A stretch of 58,800 nt of DNA, taken from the NCBI GenBank assembly GCA_944386225.1, contig CALXAH010000021.1, positions 1 to 58,800 of the forward strand, written 5' to 3'. Shown here one piece after another: positions 55,713-58,800 of this stretch (the first letter of the stretch is position 1; each line of letters begins with the position of its first letter). Source of the DNA: an uncultured Gemmiger sp. (GTDB taxonomy: Bacteria > Bacillota > Clostridia > Oscillospirales > Ruminococcaceae). Both the position numbers and the translations under genes were made by a program. Below the pieces are notes generated by a model. That model saw nothing but the letters and a program-made list of their open reading frames with translations, was not told where the DNA came from and ran no database searches.

Positions 55713-56741
55713 TTAAATTCCTTCACAGAGGCCCTCAATCACTGCTTCCTGCCCGATCATCCAGCTAATGAACTGGGTGGCGGGCAGTTTTTTCTCTTTG
55801 ACCTGCTGTTTACGAAGCAGGGCTTCCTTACGGAACTCCTTCAATGCGGCCTGCGCCTGCCCGATCTGTTCGGGTGGTGCGCCGGCCTTTTTTAGTTTGG
55901 TGATGCGGTTGTACCAGAACATGTACTCCCGGTCATAGGCCTGCTCGTAGTCTTTGCCCTTGGCCCGGCCGTCGAACTGGCGCTTGGCGGCCTTCCGGCT
56001 GGCTTTGCGGCAGCGATCGCTGCACAGGGTGCTGCGGGCGTCCGGGCCGAAGAAGATGCGCCCGCACTGACTGCACCGGCGCATGAGCAGCCCGGCGTCC
56101 AGGATGCGCTGGCGGTAGTAGATGAGAGCGGGCCGCAGAGATTCCTTCACCACGGCGCACTCAAAGAGTATTTGCCCCTGGGGATACCACACCTCCAGCT
56201 TTCCGTCCCGCCGGTCGTTCCAGACGGGGATTACCGGCTTGTCCCGGATCCAGTGGACCATCTCCGGGGTGTACTGGCCAAAAGGCAGGGTTAGCAGCTG
56301 GGCATAGTCCCGCAAGGCCTGGGCCGCCTGCTGGCTGTCCCTACCCCGGCGGCAGCGCAGATACATCTCCCAGATCTGAATGGCCGCATACCAGGCGGCA
56401 GCATTGGTGCCGCTGCCCTCTGCCTGCTGGGAAAGAAGCTGGGCGGCGGCCTGCTCCCGTTCTTCTCGCTGGGAACGTTTCTTCGCCGTCAGGGCGTCGG
56501 AAAGGGCCCAAATGGCCTCCGTCCAGCCCTCAGCGGCTGTCTGCCCGAACTCACACCAAAAGGCCCCCAGCGGGCGGGTCTGGGCCAGAAACAGCGAACG
56601 CTCTTTTCCTCGCAGGGCAGCCTCCACATCCTGTTCTTCTCCCAGCCAAAGCTGTTCTTTCCGGCCCGGTACATCCACCCGAAGGGCCAGAACAACAGGC
56701 CCCAGCAGCGGTTCCTTGGTTACAAAGGTGTATCCTTCCAT
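55713..56741 (-). CDS. zinc-finger protein of a mobile-element family (DUF6076-like)
   Basis: The ATG at 56741 follows CAGGAGGATAC. The 342-residue protein has an alpha/beta N-terminal part, then a cysteine element at about 236-260 (RRCSQCGRIFFGPDARSTLC then SDRCRKASRKAAK). This resembles CGNR-type metal-binding motifs and is followed by a basic helical C-terminus. Similar proteins commonly lie near serine recombinases in gut Firmicutes. A DNA-binding role is inferred; no function is established. It is divergent from the recombinase gene. Confidence 0.65.
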   Translation of the reverse strand: MEGYTFVTKEPLLGPVVLALRVDVPGRKEQLWLGEEQDVEAALRGKERSLFLAQTRPLGAFWCEFGQTAAEGWTEAIWALSDALTAKKRSQREEREQAAAQLLSQQAEGSGTNAAAWYAAIQIWEMYLRCRRGRDSQQAAQALRDYAQLLTLPFGQYTPEMVHWIRDKPVIPVWNDRRDGKLEVWYPQGQILFECAVVKESLRPALIYYRQRILDAGLLMRRCSQCGRIFFGPDARSTLCSDRCRKASRKAAKRQFDGRAKGKDYEQAYDREYMFWYNRITKLKKAGAPPEQIGQAQAALKEFRKEALLRKQQVKEKKLPATQFISWMIGQEAVIEGLCEGI

Positions 56742-56984
56742 GTATCCTCCTGTGTATCTTCTCCTGTATGCTGTGATTTTATGGGAATTATAATTCAGCA
56801 AAAATATGATTACTTACAGTATACCTAAAAATCCTTGAAATTGCAATTCCCGAATGATATGCTGGGAACACGAATGTTCTGGTCAAACGGTTCCGTGGAG
56901 GGGGACTATAGGGGGTGGCAAGCTATCGCTTACCACCCACCTGTACCGACTGGGAAAGAGGAATATGCTTACAGGAAAGGAGGG

Positions 56985-57152
56985 GTGCCTGCCACCGAGG
57001 TCATCAAGACAAACCAGACAGAGCGATTGCCCAAAACGGCGGTGGAAAGTCTGGCCCGCGCATTGTTGCCGCAGATGCGAGCCTACTTTGCCAGCGTCGA
57101 AGGACAAGCCGCCCTGCAGCAGTGGCGTGAAGAACGGGAGCAGCAGGGTTGA
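56985..57152 (+). CDS. small mobile-element protein upstream of the recombinase
   Basis: A frame open from 56835 to the TGA ending at 57152. The part VIKTNQTERLPKTAVESLAR then ALLPQMRAYFASVEG resembles short proteins found before recombinases of Firmicutes elements. The GTG at 56985 is chosen because that region is the recognisable one, but AGGAGG is only one base away. An ATG at 56859 would give 97 residues. The start is therefore uncertain. No function is assigned. Confidence 0.5.
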   Translation: MPATEVIKTNQTERLPKTAVESLARALLPQMRAYFASVEGQAALQQWREEREQQG

Positions 57153-57393
57153 GAACTCCCGCCGTGCTGGGAAGGGTATTCCTTCCCAGCCGGTACTCTT
57201 TTGCATAGATTCGGCAGAAAAGGTTGTGCAGATTGGTGATAGCTTTCAGCGGGTTCCTGTGGTACTGTGTTGAACTGAAAAGCCGTCCCATCTGCCGCGA
57301 CTGATTTTGCTAGCATAGCGTTTGGATATCCACCAAACGCAAACCTTGGGGCGGCGCCCCAAACCCCGCAAGTGACCAGAAGGAGGAATGCCA
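57153..57393 (+). other. recombinase leader region with three hairpins
   Basis: GCTGGGAAGG/CCTTCCCAGC (57166-57190), GCGTTTGG/CCAAACGC (57318-57340) and TTGGGGC/GCCCCAA (57346-57362) are perfect stems in the gap before the recombinase. They may act as terminator or attenuator. No gene is seen in it. Confidence 0.45.
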
Positions 57394-58800
57394 ATGAAAG
57401 CAGTCATCTACGCCCGATACAGCAGCGACAACCAGCGAGAGGAAAGCATCGAGGGACAGCTGCGGGAATGCAAGGAATACGCCGAGCGGAACGGCATCCT
57501 GGTATTGCGAAGCTACATCGACCGGGCCCTGTCCGCCAAGACGGACAACCGCCCGGAGTTCCAGCGTATGATTCGGGACAGCGCCAAAGGGCTGTTCGAT
57601 ACGGTACTGGTCTGGAAGCTTGACCGTTTCGCCCGCAACCGGTACGACAGCGCCCACTACAAATCCCTGCTGCGAAAAAACGGGGTGAAGGTAGTCTCGG
57701 CCACCGAAAGCATTGCTGACGGCCCGGATGGCATCATCCTGGAATCCATGCTGGAGGGCATGGCGGAATACTACTCGGCGGAGCTGGCCCAGAAGGTGAA
57801 CCGTGGGATGCGGGAGAATGCCCTCAAGGCCCGCAGCAACGGTGGCACCATCCCACTGGGGTATCGGCTGGATGAGGAACACCGGCTGAAGATAGACCCG
57901 CTGACTGCGCCGGTGGTGCGCGAGGTATTCCAGCGGTATGCGGACGGAGAGAATCTGCGGACCATCATCCGCTCGCTGAACGAGCGGGGCATTCGCACCA
58001 GCCGGAAATATCCCTTCCGGCACAGCAGCTTTAACACCATGCTGAAAAACCGGAAGTATATCGGCGAGTACCACTACAAGGACGTGGTCATCCCGGATGC
58101 GGTGCCGCCCATTATTCCCAAAGAACTGTTTGAAAGGGTGCAGGAGCGGATGAAGAAGAATCAGCACGCCCCGGCCAGGGCAAAGGCCGAGGAAGAATAT
58201 CTGTTGACCACCAAGCTGTTCTGCGGCCACTGCGGACGGCTGATGATTGGCGAGAGCGGCAAGGGCCGCAACGGCACCATCCACCGCTACTACAAATGCG
58301 CCGGGGCCAAGCGAAGGTTGGGCTGCCACAAAAAGGCCGTGAAGAAGGACTGGATCGAGCGGGTGGCGGTGCAGTACACCATCCAGCGGGTGTTTCAGGA
58401 CGACCTCATTGCCCAAATCGCAGACGAACTGGTGGCGCTGCAAGGAGCCGAGGACAGCGCACTGCCTCTGCTCCGCCGTCAGCTGGCCGACACCGAGCGG
58501 GGCATTGAGAATATGCTCAACGCCATCCAGCAAGGCATCTTCACCAGCAGCACCCGGCAGCGGCTGGAGGAGCTGGAAAACCTGCGGGCCGAACTGAAAT
58601 CCAGCATCCTGCAAGCGGAGCTGGAACGGCCCCAATACAGCCGGGAGGACATCATCCAGTGGATCTCCCGCTTCAAGGGCGGGGACCCCAACGACAAGGC
58701 CTACCAGCGGCAGATCATCGACATCTTCCTCAACTCCATCTATGTATTTGACGACAAGCTGATATTCACCTATAATTACAAAAAAGGTTCGCAAACCGTG
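57394..58800 (+). CDS. large serine recombinase (partial, cut by window end)
   Basis: The ATG at 57394 follows AAGGAGG with seven-base spacing; an ATG at 57388 is too close to it. At least 469 residues are encoded and no stop is reached. The resolvase domain (1-150) has YARYSSDNQ with the nucleophilic Ser10 and the Arg of WKLDRFARN. The recombinase domain (about 160-265) follows, then a zinc ribbon (LFCGHCGRLM...YKCAG, about 285-315), then a coiled-coil segment. Such enzymes integrate and excise phages, ICEs or transposons at short att sites. It is almost certainly the integrase of the accessory island starting after tRNA-Glu. Confidence 0.95.
   Translation, partial: MKAVIYARYSSDNQREESIEGQLRECKEYAERNGILVLRSYIDRALSAKTDNRPEFQRMIRDSAKGLFDTVLVWKLDRFARNRYDSAHYKSLLRKNGVKVVSATESIADGPDGIILESMLEGMAEYYSAELAQKVNRGMRENALKARSNGGTIPLGYRLDEEHRLKIDPLTAPVVREVFQRYADGENLRTIIRSLNERGIRTSRKYPFRHSSFNTMLKNRKYIGEYHYKDVVIPDAVPPIIPKELFERVQERMKKNQHAPARAKAEEEYLLTTKLFCGHCGRLMIGESGKGRNGTIHRYYKCAGAKRRLGCHKKAVKKDWIERVAVQYTIQRVFQDDLIAQIADELVALQGAEDSALPLLRRQLADTERGIENMLNAIQQGIFTSSTRQRLEELENLRAELKSSILQAELERPQYSREDIIQWISRFKGGDPNDKAYQRQIIDIFLNSIYVFDDKLIFTYNYKKGSQTV

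Overview
The window is the replication-origin region of a GC-rich Firmicutes chromosome. The run rpmH, rnpA, yidD, yidC, jag left of dnaA and dnaN, S4/yaaA, recF, remB/yaaB, gyrB, gyrA right of it is the classic Firmicutes origin layout. It is followed further right by rsmG, a Noc-like ParB, three parS sites, parA, parB and serS. A pyruvate:ferredoxin oxidoreductase, a c-di-AMP receptor (darA) beside holB and ricT, and MgtE suggest an anaerobic gut clostridium. By inference it is an Oscillospiraceae relative of Faecalibacterium, Gemmiger or Subdoligranulum; the species cannot be fixed from sequence alone. Genes left of about 32.5 kb are mostly on the minus strand and genes right of it mostly on the plus strand, so most are co-directional with forks leaving an origin at about 33.1-33.4 kb.

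Layout. 0.2-4.0 kb: a LacI regulator and a YtrA-type GntR/ABC exporter operon with a visible promoter and operator. 4.5-10.5 kb: a TPR lipoprotein, an unknown membrane zinc-ribbon protein, a COG2509 FAD protein behind a promoter-terminator leader, a GNAT acetyltransferase and an AroE-AroK fusion. 10.5-13.6 kb (minus): ricT, holB, darA and a rhomboid-like protein. 14.2-18.2 kb: a cell-wall amidase (minus), then a MYG1-like protein and a tRNA methyltransferase. 18.5-25 kb (minus): NERD and PH-domain proteins, ilvE, tRNA-Arg, birA, a phosphodiesterase, rsmI and mgtE with a long structured leader. 25.4-30.4 kb: a small membrane protein, an XRE membrane regulator, jag, yidC, yidD, rnpA and rpmH. 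31-41 kb: dnaA to gyrA with oriC. 41.4-49.1 kb: nifJ flanked by two paralogous TPR lipoproteins, then a polytopic membrane protein. 49.1-54.4 kb: rsmG, two ParB genes, parS, parA and serS. 54.6-58.8 kb: tRNA-Met, tRNA-Glu and the start of an accessory island ending in a large serine recombinase cut by the window edge.

The most unusual content is intergenic. At least eleven gene gaps carry members of a modular palindromic repeat family. A complete copy (8359-8566, 27108-27310) reads hairpin m1, hairpin m2, a locus-specific central terminator-like hairpin, m2 inverted, m1 inverted, so the whole unit is a nested palindrome of about 200 bp placed next to stop codons. The m2 stems vary in sequence but stay paired. 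In three loci a further module (m4) is lodged inside the m1 loop. A related 171-bp unit is tandemly duplicated between dnaA and dnaN. Separately, three places carry two inverted DnaA-box-like 9-mers exactly 14 nt apart, and a further box cluster lies at 13.75-13.9 kb.
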